DNA from: Sanguinoderma infundibulare
Taxonomy: Eukaryota; Basidiomycota; Agaricomycetes; Polyporales; Polyporaceae
NCBI GenBank assembly: GCA_032821775.1
Contig: JAVLRN010000007.1
Coordinates: 1,860,001-1,924,000, forward strand
Direction: 5' to 3'
DNA length: 64,000 nucleotides
Below the pieces are notes generated by a model, which saw only the letters and a list, made by a program, of their open reading frames with translations, had not been told where the DNA came from and made no database searches. This document shows positions 36,641-51,482 of this stretch, in pieces (the first letter of the stretch is position 1; every line of letters begins with the position of its first letter). Made by a program: the position numbers and the translations under genes.

Positions 36641-38128
36641 CTAGTCCCTTGGCTCGTCCGGAGGAATCGGGGGCGGGGATGCCACAGGCAGCCATGCGAA
36701 TCCCAGAATGACGTCGGGCACGCCCGCCTCCTCGTCGCCCTCGTCCCCCCACATGTCCAACCCACGCCCCTTGCCCTTGCCCCCGGGGGACAGCTGGTGC
36801 AGCTCCTCGTCCACAGAAGGCGGCACGTACGCCGTCCGGTGCGGGTTCGGCATGGCGATCACGACCGCGATGCGCACCTCGGCCGCACGCTGGACGGCGT
36901 CCCGGTGCTCCTTGAGCGGGATGGCCGGCGGTTCGTCTGTGCCGCCGCCCGTGCTGGGCGTGCCTGGGACGGTCGTCGTTGTCGAAGCGTTTGGCCGGGG
37001 CCCAGCGGCTCCGTTGCGGTTGGGACGGCTGCGCGGGAGGACGCCCTCGAACAGCGAGCGGAACCGCGGCTCGCGACCTCGGGGGTTGTTCGCGGGGGAC
37101 GCGGCGTCAGCGTCGGCGGCGGCGGAGGGGTCCTTCGCTTCGGGCTTTTCGGCGTGGATGCTCCCAGAGAAGGGCTGCGCGTGAAGACCCAAGGCCGGAA
37201 GCATTCAATATCCCCTCCGAAGACCATATAACGGGAGCAGGGAGAGGGCGAGGAGGGGCGGACGACTCACCATGACCTTTTCCCAGCTGCCGTCCTGGGG
37301 ACTGGAGGACGAGAAGTACGGAGGGAGGACGCTGACGTCGAAGAGCGTCGGGCGCTGCAGCCTGCGCCGGTGCGAGCGGGGCCCTCCCGAGCCGTCGTCT
37401 GGGGAAAGCAGGACGCCTGCGGCGATGGCCTCTTCTAGGCGGCGGCGGAACCGGCGGCGGAGGAAGATTCCGCGCATGATGATCGCGGAGGAGATGGCGA
37501 GGAGGAGGAAGAGGGTCGCGAGGAATGTGAACCTGCAGCAGCCGTCCGCGCCGCCATGGCGCATCCGAGTCGCAAGACGTTGGGCGAGACAGGGGCAGCA
37601 TAGCGATCATGGCACGGCGTGTGGAGCACGTTGAACACGACATGATGGACAAAACAGCGTCAGTGGATGCGCGAGACAACGATTGCCAAACAAGAATATA
37701 GGAGGAGGACGAGAGGGTACATAAGCCATAGCCTGCAGGCCGAGTGCACTCGCGTCCACACATCCGCTCAGGTAGCTGCGCACCCCAAGACCATTGACGT
37801 ACAGGTATAAGGAGGACGACGGGGGGCCCAGCCCCCCGGGGTTCTGCGAGCCCGACGCAGCTGGGTCGCCAGTGGGAGAGGCGAACGAGGAGGAGAAGAA
37901 CGGGGGGCCGGAAGAGTTGGAAGTTGTGGTGAGACTTGGCGTAGTTCCATCGGCGGACGAGGACGAGATCGACGAGGACGTGGGCGCGGACGCGGATGCT
38001 CCGGAAGAGCTCGTCGAGCGCGACGTGGAAGACGACGACCCCGACGAGGTATCGGACATGGCGGATGGGAGAGACGACGAGGCCCAGCAACGGCCGACGA
38101 GGGCTGTGGCGAGAGGGGATGCGGACAC
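36641..38128 (-). CDS. Single-pass membrane protein of unknown function
   Basis: Exons 38128-37803, 37532-37271 and 37174-36641 join in phase to 373 aa. A Ser-rich N-terminal segment of about 100 residues is followed by one strong transmembrane helix, SLYLFTFLATLFLLLAISSA, then a basic stop-transfer RRRFRRRLEEAI. The cytosolic C-terminal region is Pro/Arg-rich and ends near GFAWLPVASPPPIPPDE. Ser-rich outside and basic inside predict an N-out/C-in type protein without a classical signal peptide. The layout matches small basidiomycete membrane proteins I have seen only as hypothetical. The translation start may instead be the in-frame ATG at 38059, which has a better purine at -3 and would shorten the protein by 23 residues. 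The first intron is long (270 nt). I do not recognise a function. Confidence 0.68.
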
Positions 38129-40073
38129 GGATTGGGAATCTCGCGCACAGCTCCTGCCAGTCTCCTGCCCTGATAGTCTCCCTTCCGCATCTCACTCTCC
38201 CCATCTCCCCCTTCCCCTCCTCTGTCCCTTGTCAATCTCCCTCTATCATCCAACTGCGGATCGCCCCCTTCAAGCAGACAGCCACTCGCATCCAAGCACG
38301 ACACAGCGAATGAGTCTCTCCATCCAGACTTATCATCATCTTGGAGGCCGCCGGTGTGCCCGCGCCCACGGTGGTGGCACTTGACAATCCTTCTCCGCAT
38401 CTCGTCCATCCACACCCACTCAATTGTCAGGTCACACCCCTCGCCGACCGCACAATCACCCCTGTAGAGCGGGTTTCGCTTTGGGTTTCGCCTCCATTTC
38501 GGCGCGAAATCGCTACCATCCCTATGCATACTGTACGCACTCGGACAATAGCCGACAACCTTCGGGTAACCAATGGGAATCCATTTCACAACCGTGCCTT
38601 ACGTGCAGGTCGCCGTCCCGCGAACCCTGTACATACAGTTCCAACTTCCAGCCCCCCGCCGGTCGACCAGCCCAACAGCCCGACAGCTCAACGGCCCTGT
38701 GCAGTGCTCCGAGCTCGTGATAATTATATGCAAGTTCCAGTGACCTCAACGTTCTTGGAGCCTAGACACAGCCGAAATTTATCACGACTTCTCCGCGAGC
38801 GCATCATACCGTACAGTGCTACAGCCGCGGTCGCCCAGATACGGTCGTCGATCGCTCGCTCGTCGCCAAGCGTGATTCAGACGCGTGAATCCTAAGTACG
38901 GTTGCTTACCCTCCTCGTGCACGCCGCATGTGTGGCCCGTCGCGCGCATGCGCTTCTGTGCGTTCATTCAAAAGTTAGAACGAGACGCGAACGCTCCAAA
39001 GCTTCAGGCCTCAGGCCTCAGGCCTAGTACCAGGTAGACGCGTCCGTGCCTACCAGTACTTACATCAGAAGGGTCCAACGATCGAACGCAAAGCAAACAA
39101 GCTTGTCGACGAAGCTAATGTGTCGGCGAAGTCTTGCTGAGCCCCGCGGACCACAACTGTTGCCGGCACGCCTGCCTCGTTGCAGGTGCTTTCGCCAACG
39201 CGAGCGGTCATGCCACTACCAACTGCAGTTGTGATTCGTTAATCGGCACACTCGTTCGCGTCATCGGACATTGGTCACCTGTGGCCATGGGTCTACCTAG
39301 CCCGCACTCACTTTCAAGAAAGGTTGAAAAGAAACCCCACCAGACGTTCGATCAGAGTCTCGCATGGTGTGCTAAGACCCATCAAGACCATCCGAGTACA
39401 CACATCGCGGTAAGGAACGTGCGAGGGCGTTTGGTAGCGTAAAATAGCTTCTTGACTTCTTTCATTTCATTACTATCCACAAGTACGACTGTAAGGGGGT
39501 GATTACAACTAGTAACGTCGACAGAAAGGTAAAGAGGTATGGCGGTATAGAGAGAGAGCGAGGGCGAGAGCGCGGCCGACGACATTACGCGTCGTCAGAT
39601 CGTGAAAGGATGCACAAGGAACACAATGATGGGCTCGGAGCGGAGCGTAACGGAGGGATCGTGACAGCGCACGCAGACAGCGCAAATGCGAGAGAGCAAC
39701 TCGATCGGAACCCAGAGCTAGACTAGACGCAAAGTGAGACCCGAGCGGCACGCGTGAATGCGTGGATGCGCACGGGGGATGACAGAGTCCAAGCGTGAAA
39801 GAGAACAAGAGCATGGCGGCCGCGAGGGCGGAGGCCGCATGAGACCAGACCGATACCCGGACATGTCGTGGTATCATACCCATTCTTGTACTTATCGTCG
39901 TGTTCAGAGGACAGAGGCGGAGAGAGGACGTGAGGGGCGGAAAGATAGCCGCGGAAAGGGGGCAGCGCTTGTGCGTGAGGCGAGGCGATCGCGTGCTCGG
40001 AAAGAAGTTTGAGTCGTGCGGGTCATACACACGAAACTGGGTATATGTGCAGGCAGGAGCGTGCCACGTTCGG
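38129..40073. other. Intergenic region with a short tandem repeat
   Basis: About 1.9 kb between the membrane-protein gene start and the stop codon of the Tcp11-like gene, both on the minus strand. No protein-like frame is seen. Positions 39004-39024 hold three perfect copies of the 7-mer TCAGGCC. The right-hand 0.6 kb, up to 40073, should be 3' UTR of the Tcp11-like gene. Confidence 0.5.
39004..39024. repeat. TCAGGCC x3 tandem repeat
   Basis: Three perfect head-to-tail copies of a 7-bp unit in intergenic sequence. No function is implied. Confidence 0.8.
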
Positions 40074-42886
40074 CTATGACGAGCTGAACGCAGGCGCATG
40101 CGTCTCGGAGACGAGAGTGGGTATGGGTGCGGGCTCCAGCTCGCATTCGGGCTTGTCGAGCCCGAGGAAGGCTGGCTGCGCATATAGCGAGCCGTACACG
40201 TTCGTGTGGATCGACACGAGCTTCGCCGCGCGTTCCGCCAGGTGTCTGATCTCCGGCATGAGTGGCTCGAGCCCGCTGGACGTGCTCTGCGCGTCGTTTT
40301 CAGTTGGGCGTTCGGGTTGTGATGGTGATGAAGGGGACGGCATGGAGGAAGGTACCGATGCTGATGACGAAGCCGTGGAGAGGACGATGTTCAAAACAGC
40401 CTCCTCTACGCAATCTCGTATCCGTTTCTTCATGAGGGTGCTCAGCGGCGACCCTGCACGAAGATGGCTCTGCGCCCAACTGTTCGCCAAGTTGAGCACA
40501 GACGCGTCGGGGACACGCAGAGACTCCGCGCTCTTCGCCGGGGGTTCGGGAGCCGGATTTTGTGGGGACCTGGGTTCCGTAGCGCGCATCGTAACCTGAA
40601 GCACGACGTCCCCGACGTCCGACCGCCATTTCTTCATCTCTGCTTCTCGATCTCGCTCGCTGCGCTCGTGTCGACTCGATGACGACGACCTACTGCTCCC
40701 GCTGCTAGAGCTCGGACGCGAGCGATTTTGCACGTAGCAGAGACCGAGATGCGTCGGGCCAATCTCCCAGATCTCCTTCTTGAGCTTGGAAAGCTCCTCG
40801 TTAGTCACCTGTACCTGGGCACTCCGCGATTGTCGGTGTGAGTGCGAGTGGACTAGTTGACGATAGAGCATGAGCAGCATATAGAGTGCAGTGAAGTCTG
40901 CTGCATCCGTGCCCAACGTCGCCAGACGGAGGTGGTCGAGGAAGAATGTCTCGGGGTAACCGGCGAACTGCGATGATGAGCTAGAGCTAGAACTGCTGGA
41001 GCTGTGGGAACGACACGAGGCCAGCGGAGGTGATGAGACGGTAGGCGTTGACGCCGCAGAGGGAGCTGGTGTTGATGTCGATGATGACGGAGCGGACGAC
41101 GGGGGTGAAGATGGTGGGACTGCTGGGGGGTCAAAGATCAGGTTCACCACGGCTTTCACAACTGCGATCGCGACACGAGTCTGGAGGGAATGTTTCAAGA
41201 ACTTCTGCGAGTGCAACGACGAGCTCTCGGCGGCCTCCTGATACGCTGACCTCAGCCACGCGCGCGCGTGTTGCAGCGTCGTTGGATGTCCGTTCGGGTG
41301 GGCCTCCTGGAACGTCCTCATCTCGTACTGGGCAGCGGTCCGGACGAGATAAGGGCGAAGAGTCTGAAGCTGATGGTTGGCGACGTCCTATTGCCGCATG
41401 TCAAGCAATGCACATGCCCAGGAGACACAAGCGATTGCCAAAAGGAAAAACGCGTGTCACGCACGGAGTTACAAGAGCGATGAGAATACACGCACATCAG
41501 ACATGCTCAAAGATCAGGGACGGCAAATAGCACGACTCACCAACTTCATCAGTTCCATGATCTCGAAGCACATCCGGATCGCACGCACCGCATCCAGCTT
41601 CGTACCGTTCCCTCCAGGGGCACAACTGAGGGCAAGGGTGACCATCTGGTCGACGGCGGCGTCACGCATGGGTGCACAGTGACAGCGGATGATGTGGCCA
41701 ATGGCCTGGAAAAGGCCAGAGGGATCAAAGAGGCCGTGGTCGATTTCCTGCTGAATCAAGTCAGGGTCAAGAAGCTGGCGAAGAAGGGCGACGTGAGCGA
41801 CGTTCTGCTGAAACTGCGGGTGCTGTGGGGGAGGTGGGAAGAGAAGGTCTGGAGTGCGAGCGTTGGGGGGCTGAGGTGGCTGAATGATAGACACTAGAAC
41901 CTCGAGCAGCTCACGAAGGAGGGGGCGGATACGGGAAGGGGTGCGGACGGTCATTGTGCCGGCGGAGGAGAAGGTGTAAACGGGGCGGTCGAAGGGCATA
42001 GAGAGGGTATCGCAGGCACAGCGGCGGTCGGTGAGTCGGCCGTTAGAGTCAAGAGTGGAGCATGTGCAGCCGCACTCGAGCTCACGGACGATGGCGAGCC
42101 AGTAGTTGTCTGCAAGGTCGCGCTTGCGACGACTAGAAGTGGGACGGAACTGGAGTCCGGAATCGAAGAGCAAGTCGTGGCCTACAAGAAAGGGAGATGG
42201 GGGTGAATACGATGCTAGCTGGGGAAGAGGAAGGGAGACTGACGGAGCTGGGGGTTGCGGAGAATGGCGTCGAGATCGAGTTCCTTCAACGTCTCTCTGT
42301 TTATGGGAGGTTGGTGTGAGGGTATATGAGGAGAGATGGTCACGGGCTCGGTGGGGGAGACGGGGACGGAACGGGAAGTGGAAGAGAGAGATGGAAGACT
42401 TGCGGTGCGCAAGAGAGAGCCTCTGCTGGGACCGGGTTCGGTTGCGGAGACAATACCTGTGTCGCGGGTTTCTCCTGGGCGACGCTGGCGACCAAGGTGA
42501 TGAGGGAGTGGTCTGTGGGTCCTGCGGGTACGCTGTGGCGCGGGTGGGGATGCGCAAGGAATTGATATGCGAAGGCGTTTGGGAGACGGTTGACCTTCGC
42601 GGTTGCGTTGGGGGATAAACACAGAGGGCGCGCAGGAGGGAGAAGAAGGCTGGTGCCAAGACGGAGGCATACGTTGCCTGGAATGGGCTATGGACCATGT
42701 CACTGCGTCGGAGGCTGGAGTGGGTGGGTCGGCCGGACACCGGGGCGTCGCCTGGGGGTCGATGAGCATGGAGTCTGAGGTGGAGGTGGGATCGGAGGAG
42801 GGTGAGACATTGTGGTCGTCCTGGTCTGCCTTGCGCTTGCGGTTGAGGGAGTGGATGGGGAGGGACTCGTGGGCCGGGTCGTCCAT
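40074..42886 (-). CDS. Tcp11/Sok1-like protein
   Basis: Three exons (42886-42244, 42181-41541, 41387-40074) give 865 aa. The first about 200 residues are disordered with a basic RKRKADQDD patch. The first splice produces NPQLRHDLLFDSGLQFRPT, a hallmark of fungal Tcp11-domain (Sok1) proteins. It is followed by the helical Tcp11 core: DPDLIQQEIDHGLFDPSG, HIIRCHCAPMRDAAVDQMV, IRMCFEIMELMKLDVANHQ and LRPYLVRTAAQYE. Low-complexity Ser runs interrupt the second half. Yeast SOK1 is a multicopy suppressor of loss of the cAMP-dependent kinase catalytic subunits, and mammalian TCP11 acts in sperm cAMP/PKA signalling, so a link to cAMP/PKA signalling is possible. The start at 42886 was preferred over upstream in-frame Mets because they open a Pro-rich leader with no family resemblance. 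Confidence 0.85.
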
Positions 42887-45800
42887 GGGAGGGCGGCGGA
42901 CGGGGGAGAAGATACGGGAGGGAGGAGGATATGGCGGACCATATTTAGGGAGGCGAGAAGGAACGCGTGGTAGCAGCCCGCTTGGGGGACACGCTGCCAT
43001 AAGGCCTCTCAGCCTACCGCACTCGGCCTCGCTCGCGCGCCCTTGGTCGGCCCCTTTGTTGCCTTGCCCACATCCTCTCCATTCTCCCCCTGGCCACCGC
43101 CTGCGTGCTGCCGTTGCCACCGCAGGTGGAAATAATATCGGTGGATGGCAGCGTTGTGTTCGTCTTGTGTCCGTCTCAGTGCGCGCGGCCGCAAGATCTG
43201 GATCGTACGCGTCTGCCGCAGCCCGCCGGCGCGTGCGGCCGACGGCCAATTGTGGCAGCTGAGGATTGTCCCACATGGACCCACTGCCAGAGTCGGCCAT
43301 GGCCTCTAACGCGGCAGCCACTGGCAGCCATCGCACGCCTCGCATTAATATTCTCTCAACCTGCAGCTGCCCCTTGAGCCTCCCCAATCCGACAAAACCC
43401 CTCCAGCCCGCGCCTTCACACGCCCCTGCCGCACGATCACCACGTTGAGGCAAGCACCACGATTCAGATCGTGCGCGGTCCAGCTCGGGGGGTCGCACTC
43501 ACCGCGAGTACGTAAGAAGCCGTTTGGAATCAGATGTGCACCTCGGAAGCCCCCAAGAGCCCCCAACGCCGCGCCCCTTCCTCCTGCTTCCGCGCCAGGC
43601 CCCCGCCCCCGCCGCTGCTCCCATTTCGCCCCCATGCACCTCCCTTGCATCCTGCCGTCCCCCGCCGCGCGCACCAAGCCCCGCTGCGGCCCAGCTCGAC
43701 AACAGACTGTGCCCGTGGGCTTGTCTTCCCCGCACTTCACCATCCCGCCGTGTCCGACTTGCCGGGCTTTCACTTAAGATAGCCATCACCAACACGAGGC
43801 TCTCATCCCGTCCATCCTTGTTCTCTCGGTCCGGCTTCTCTCACCCCCAGCCGCCGCCCCTCGCACTCCGCCATAGACCGCTGAGAGTTGCCGGATTCCC
43901 CATGCGAATCCGCACTACAGATCACCAGCGTTCCGGATCCGTCGGTCGCTGCCTTTCCGTCCGTGACCTTTGGCGCTCCATCCCAATCTCTCCTCCGAAG
44001 CCGATTTGCACCATTCATTCTACCGCACCTCCTGCTTTTCTACCACCTCCTCTTCCGATCCGCTGGCAGTGCGCCCAATGTCTTGGTCTTGATCGTCTCA
44101 TTAATCGCACGGCGGTGGCGATTTCTCATCCTCCTGCTACGCCGTTATGATGCAAACCTTCAGGCCTCGATGCAATCAATCGTCTGTCTCTGCTTCAAAC
44201 AGAACGCTGCCTGCACCTTGTCAAATTCTAACTCCATCTCCACCTGTTCTCCAACCAGGGTCACCACAAAGCCCCGACATGACCCGATATACCATCTCCG
44301 GCTAGTTACTCCTTGCACGATCCGCACTTGTCGCCATCGGGGTCATCACTACCAAACTCACATCTAAACAGGCTCCGAGCACCTGAAACGTCTTGCACCC
44401 AACTTGGATATCCCGCACAGTTTGCGACGTCTTACTGACATCCGTCTTCCTGGCATCCGTCAACAACACCATCTTGTTCGACCTTCCACGTCCCAGAACG
44501 CCTTCATCAATCCACTAGGTCAACGTGAAACCGCTGCAACAAAGCACACACCACATCACTCGCACCATCCGGCCGGAACACTCACCACTCAATGGTCACC
44601 CGCCGAGCTTCGTCGGACTTTGCTCGTGCCAAAACTCTGATTCCATCGCGCTATCCGAATCCAATCCCTCCCTATTAACTTCCCATATCTGCTTCTCCCA
44701 GCCTTCTTCTCCGGTATCCTGCCAGATCAGGTATAACTATTTGTCGTCCGCACCGGTCGTCCTCCGCGGCCCCTCTCCTCACCCAGCTCGCCTTTGACTG
44801 TCATTCGGCTCCTCGCTCGGTTTCCCCGTCAATGTCTCATGCATCCTCCATCACCTATCACGCCTCGGACTCGTGCAACACTGCAGGCTACGACGACGTC
44901 TCCCCGGAGCTCGACTTCGCTCATTCATCCATTCCGTAATCTTGCCGGCCCTGGTTCGTGGGACGGCACTGAACTCTCTCGGATCCTGCTGCGAATCCGG
45001 ACGCGCACGCCGACGGGCGACGGTTTCAACGTTGGACGTTTCTACTTAGCGCACCTCCTTTCCGCTCCTCCATCTCCTGTGCTTTGCGATATCGGGGACA
45101 TCTTCCCCATCCGTCCGTTTCCCTTCCCATCGCGTGCGTACTCCCCGTAGATGAACGCCCCTTGTTAATCAGATCCAGATGCTTGCTATTGCATCCAATG
45201 ACCGTGCGGCTCCGGATGCGAACGCGAATGAACAAGACAAAGATGCCCAAGATCCAAGCCTCCGACGCCAATCTGGCAAACCTCCGGCGGCGTTCCCACC
45301 GAGACGGCCGGGATAGGGAATTATCTCCAACCAGCGGAACACGCTCGCACGAACATCGACATCACGCGATGCGACATAACATAATGTCGTATTGTCGTGT
45401 TCGTCTTGTCATCCAACTAACCGCTCGGCCGGTGCGAGCCGCGTGCGTACGACGGATTCGGCGACTCATGTCGCCTCCAGTCGTCACGTCTTTGTCTCTC
45501 GTGTCAAAGTTCACAGCCCTCGTCTTTCTTCGTCTCCCGACAATGCCATTCCAAAGTCCCTGTCAAAGCTGACCACATACATATCCGGCGGTACTCCTGC
45601 GCCGTGCTACGTCCACAGTGCACTGTTGCCGTTAGACGGTCAATTCTCGCAGCCCCCGTCCGCCGGTCATCCCATGCTGTACTCAGTATGTCGAACAAGA
45701 CTTTGACAGACCCCTGTTCTCGACTTGCTAATTCCGGGCGCACCTGACCCAGGCTTGTCAGAAGTCAGCGCTCCAGCTACGGTCGGACGAAGTGCGTCGT

Positions 45801-47023
45801 CCCACGACACGACAAAACCGGACGCAGGGATTAGGGACTAGGGACTAAGGCATCAAGGGGGGTGTCCTACCCCCACCCCCATTTCCTCCATGCGCGGCGA
45901 CGAGGCGAACGCGGTGATAGCGAGTCAAGTCGTCTGTTCAAGCCGCAAGAAGAGGACCGTACTGCAGCCAGGCCGAGCCCAGCTCCAACGCGCGAGGCGT
46001 AAGTATTGGCGGTCTAAAGCGTCCGAGGCACTCGCTGACTCAGACTGGCATGATAGCAGGGCTCTCAGACGCAGACGCAGACTCGTGCTCGAACTCTGCC
46101 CCGTCCTTCCCCATCCGTCCGCGCCCACGTCCGCTCTCCGCCCGCGCGAGCGCCATGGCCGTTCCGAGCTCGTCTTCTATGCGCTCGGTAGCACTCCATA
46201 TGTATGCACGCCCCGGCCTCGAGACACGTTTCGGCGTTCGCGCCCTCTCCGAAGAAGGCCAAGCCTTCCGAAGTTCCTTGTCCTGATCACGCCCGCGGAT
46301 GGAGGCTCATTTCGCCCACCTGGACGCGCCGCATCGCATCCCTGCGAGCAATGATAGGGAGATACAGACTACAGATGCCGATGTGCGGGGAGAGGGCTCC
46401 GCGCATTCCTTGTACAGTACTTAGGAACACGCCGGTCGCTCGCTCCACCACGCTCGACTTCCCCGCAGACCGCAGGCCGCAGCTCGCCTCTAAATTGCCC
46501 CGTCTCGCCGTCTCGCGAGAAGGGAGAAGTGCTCAGGGTGTACATCATGATGAAACCGTACCTTTTGCTTCTCTCCCCCCATCCGCGATTGCTCACCGGC
46601 CTGCGCTCCCGCCGCCCCGAGCGGGCAGCGGTCGGGGCGGGTCGGGGCCCTCATTTCCCTCAGTTAATCTAAGGCGTTACGAGAGACGTTCAGAACTCGA
46701 CGGGAAGATCGGCCCAAGTAAGGCGGCCACGACCACCACTCGCACCGGGGCTCGCAAGCGGCAGCCAGCCCGGGTGAGAGGTGAGATAAGCCATGGCCAC
46801 ACGCTGCGAGCGGGCTATCCGCATTCGCCGCGCTCGCTAGCGAACTCACGTCACGGCACGGCACCATTTGTCGGGCTTGCAAAAAAAACATACTGTAAGA
46901 TACCTACGGTGAGTTCGAAGGCGCTTCACTTTCGATCGCGCTCTCGACGCACACACACGCACGCAGCTGCAGATTCACGCCGCACACTCCACCCACGATG
47001 CGCGGTCGGCCCCCCGTTCTTGT

Positions 47024-47041
47024 CCTTCTCCTTCTCCTTCT
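47024..47041 (+). repeat. CCTTCT microsatellite
   Basis: Three tandem CCTTCT units. The complementary GAGAAG-type repeat occurs about 210 bp downstream (about 47250-47268), so the two could pair. Confidence 0.7.
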
Positions 47042-47224
47042 GAGCTCACTGTTATCACGCTACATACACATACAATTGACATGCACTGTGCGCGGCAGGG
47101 GCAGCAGCAGCAGCAGCGGCCGAAGCGGCTCGCCCAATCTCCAATCTGAACGAACTGTATTCCGACGATTCCTCGACTCCGTTCGAACCTGAAGCGTCCG
47201 AGGGCGAATCCGCCGCTCTGCTGT

Positions 47225-47279
47225 GCTAGCATGAGAGAGCTGCAGGCGGGAGAAGGAGAAGGAGAAGGCGCATGCTAGC
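47225..47279. repeat. Inverted repeat / potential hairpin
   Basis: Perfect 9-bp arms GCTAGCATG (47225-47233) and CATGCTAGC (47271-47279) enclose a purine-rich loop containing (GAGAAG)3. It could form a stem-loop or be chance; no gene is attached to it. Confidence 0.6.
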
Positions 47280-47502
47280 CGCGATTCAGTTATCCCTCGA
47301 ACCTGGAAGACGAGGATCTAGAGCGGGCCTCCTGCAGCTCAGCTCAGTAAGTAGGCAGGCGTACGGGGGCTTCCCACGGCGCGCCTCGCGCGGGGACCCA
47401 GATGGGGCCTGCACGATTGCACGATGCGCGCGAAGCACTGCGCTGACGCACATGCGCGGGCGGGGTGTGTGTGTCCGCGATCTGGGAACATCTGGGAACG
47501 TC

Positions 47503-47562
47503 TGGGGGGGTGGGGGGAGGGAAAGGAAGGGAAGGGAAGGGGAGGGGAGGGGAGGGGGAGGA
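47503..47562 (+). repeat. G-run tract with quadruplex potential
   Basis: A stretch of repeated G3 to G7 runs separated by A or T (GGGGGGGTGGGGGG, then GGGAAGGGAAGGGG and GGGGAGGGG units). It satisfies the simple four-run rule for G-quadruplex formation many times over. It is preceded by two copies of CATCTGGGAA. Confidence 0.75.
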
Positions 47563-48831
47563 AAGAAGATTCTGGAGATTCTGCGGCTGAGGAGGACGCG
47601 GGGCGCAATAGCGCAGCCGCGGCGGCCAACACTACCGAGTGAATACTGTGTATGACCCTCTTCTTCACGGCCCCTTGCTTGGGTCGGGTGGCAGGTACGG
47701 TACGACACACACCTTCGGGATCCCAGGCTGACACAGGGTTGAGGGCATTCCGTCGGGCGACTGTTGCTGTCGCGTGCGAGAAGTGCTGGCGAGACTGGGA
47801 TGCTGGACAGAGTTCCGCCGGGGTGCAGGTACACTGAGACAAGGAAGTCCCAGGAGGTAGCCACAGGCCTGCTCTATTGCGCAGAGGCGCCACCCCGGGC
47901 TCCCGCGGTGGCGCGGGGACGGGTAGACGGGTAAACGTTCGTTGGCGTGCTAAATGCGCTGGCACGCGGGTGTATGCGTATCTTGCGTGGACATAGGGAT
48001 CTGTGGGTGCGGTCTGTCAGTGCTAAGTTCCCCCAAGGGCCAAGTAGCCGGGAGAACGGCGGACCAGTGGCATGAGAGATTGACTAACGCACGCGAGGAG
48101 GGGTAGAATGTTCCAAGTCCAGTCCGATGATGAAGACAAAGAAGGCGCGGACATGAAGTTTTTGCTTTGTGGGCGATTTCGCGGGAGAGCGAGAGAACGT
48201 GATATCGGCGTCCAATTGGCTCTTGTCGAGGTCAAATGGGCGGGTATCTCATTCGTGCCATGTTGAGCTCTTGGAGAATCGTATCGGACGAATAAACGGT
48301 TGCTGGCTAGGTTGCCGCTGCCAAATAATTGTCTGTCAACTTCGGCCACATAGAGCTGTGCTTGTGGGTGTTGGGTGGAGCCCCGAGGACGTGTGTACTC
48401 GAAAAGCTTCCACGCTCCATGCAAACATGCTGCGGTACGCACATCCAACTGCACGCTGACGTCACAAATGTCAATTTGTCACTGCCGAGAAACCACTCCA
48501 AAACTGAGTAGCGTACCGCAAATGATCAGAACGGGACGGTCCAGGTCTCGCCTGAAGCGCACGAGCAATTGCCGATACGAATCGGCTTCCAAGTGCGCCA
48601 CCAGGCGTCCACCCAGATAAACGCTAAGCCACGCTGTGCGAAGACAATGTCAAGTACCACACGCAGCAGCATGCACATACCATGCTTCCATCTCGAGGCG
48701 AACCTCGTACGATTAACATAAGGCAGCCGCCCAGCAGTTTGCAGCTTCTCAGCGCCCACAATCTCCGCGGTCCGTCGGGATGGAATAAAACAAACGTCTT
48801 CGCGGTGAAGGTAATATGTACAAATATCGTT

Positions 48832-48855
48832 GGCAATGGCAATGGCAATGGCGAT
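48832..48855. repeat. GGCAAT hexanucleotide microsatellite
   Basis: Head-to-tail GGCAAT units, the last degenerate (GGCGAT), in the presumed 3' UTR of the V-ATPase B gene. Confidence 0.7.
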
Positions 48856-48964
48856 GTTCGTGTCGTCTGCGTATGTTCGTCCGCTGCATCAGCCTCCACG
48901 ACAAAACACCGTTGTCCCCGCGACCTCGGTCGGGGGGTTGCACGCCGCAGCACGACGCTCATGC

Positions 48965-51263
<2,299 letters not shown>

Positions 51264-51482
51264 GTCGGAGGTCGTAAGTCGTGGAAGGAGACGAGGACAC
51301 TCGCGCCGTTCAGAAACAGTGACGTCCGGCCCATAATGTTCTTAGACGCCCAATGGAGTGCTCGCTTCGGCCACGCTCCCACGCTTATTACACGGCTCGC
51401 GCGCGGAGGCGGCCGCTTTCGACGGTGTCCATAACCTCAGAACGACACTATTAGTACAACGGGCGTCCACCTCTATGCTACA

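Larger units (their letters stand above)
42887..48964. other. Gene-poor region of about 6 kb
   Basis: Between the Tcp11-like gene start and the V-ATPase B stop codon, both minus strand. Open frames are numerous but show no domains or phase-consistent exon chains. From roughly 43.55 to 45.6 kb the plus strand is clearly C-rich and G-poor (for example 44641-44700 has about 25 C against 4 G), as if transcribed in the plus direction. A 35-codon frame with non-random composition starts at 44832. The right end (about 48.2-48.96 kb) should be V-ATPase 3' UTR. A long leader, noncoding RNA or missed small-exon gene is possible but unproven. Confidence 0.45.

Noticed and set aside
37107..38204. Long minus-strand frame overlapping the membrane-protein gene
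   Set aside because: It is Arg/Pro/Ser-rich and lacks features, while the alternative frame gives a clear transmembrane protein with proper splices.
45825..45850. Telomere-like TTAGGGA/CTAGGGA units
   Set aside because: Only three imperfect 7-bp units occur; this is not an interstitial telomere array.
46204..47043. 280-codon plus-strand frame in the gene-poor block
   Set aside because: Composition is random, it has no domain, no splice-consistent continuation and no promoter signal that I can identify.
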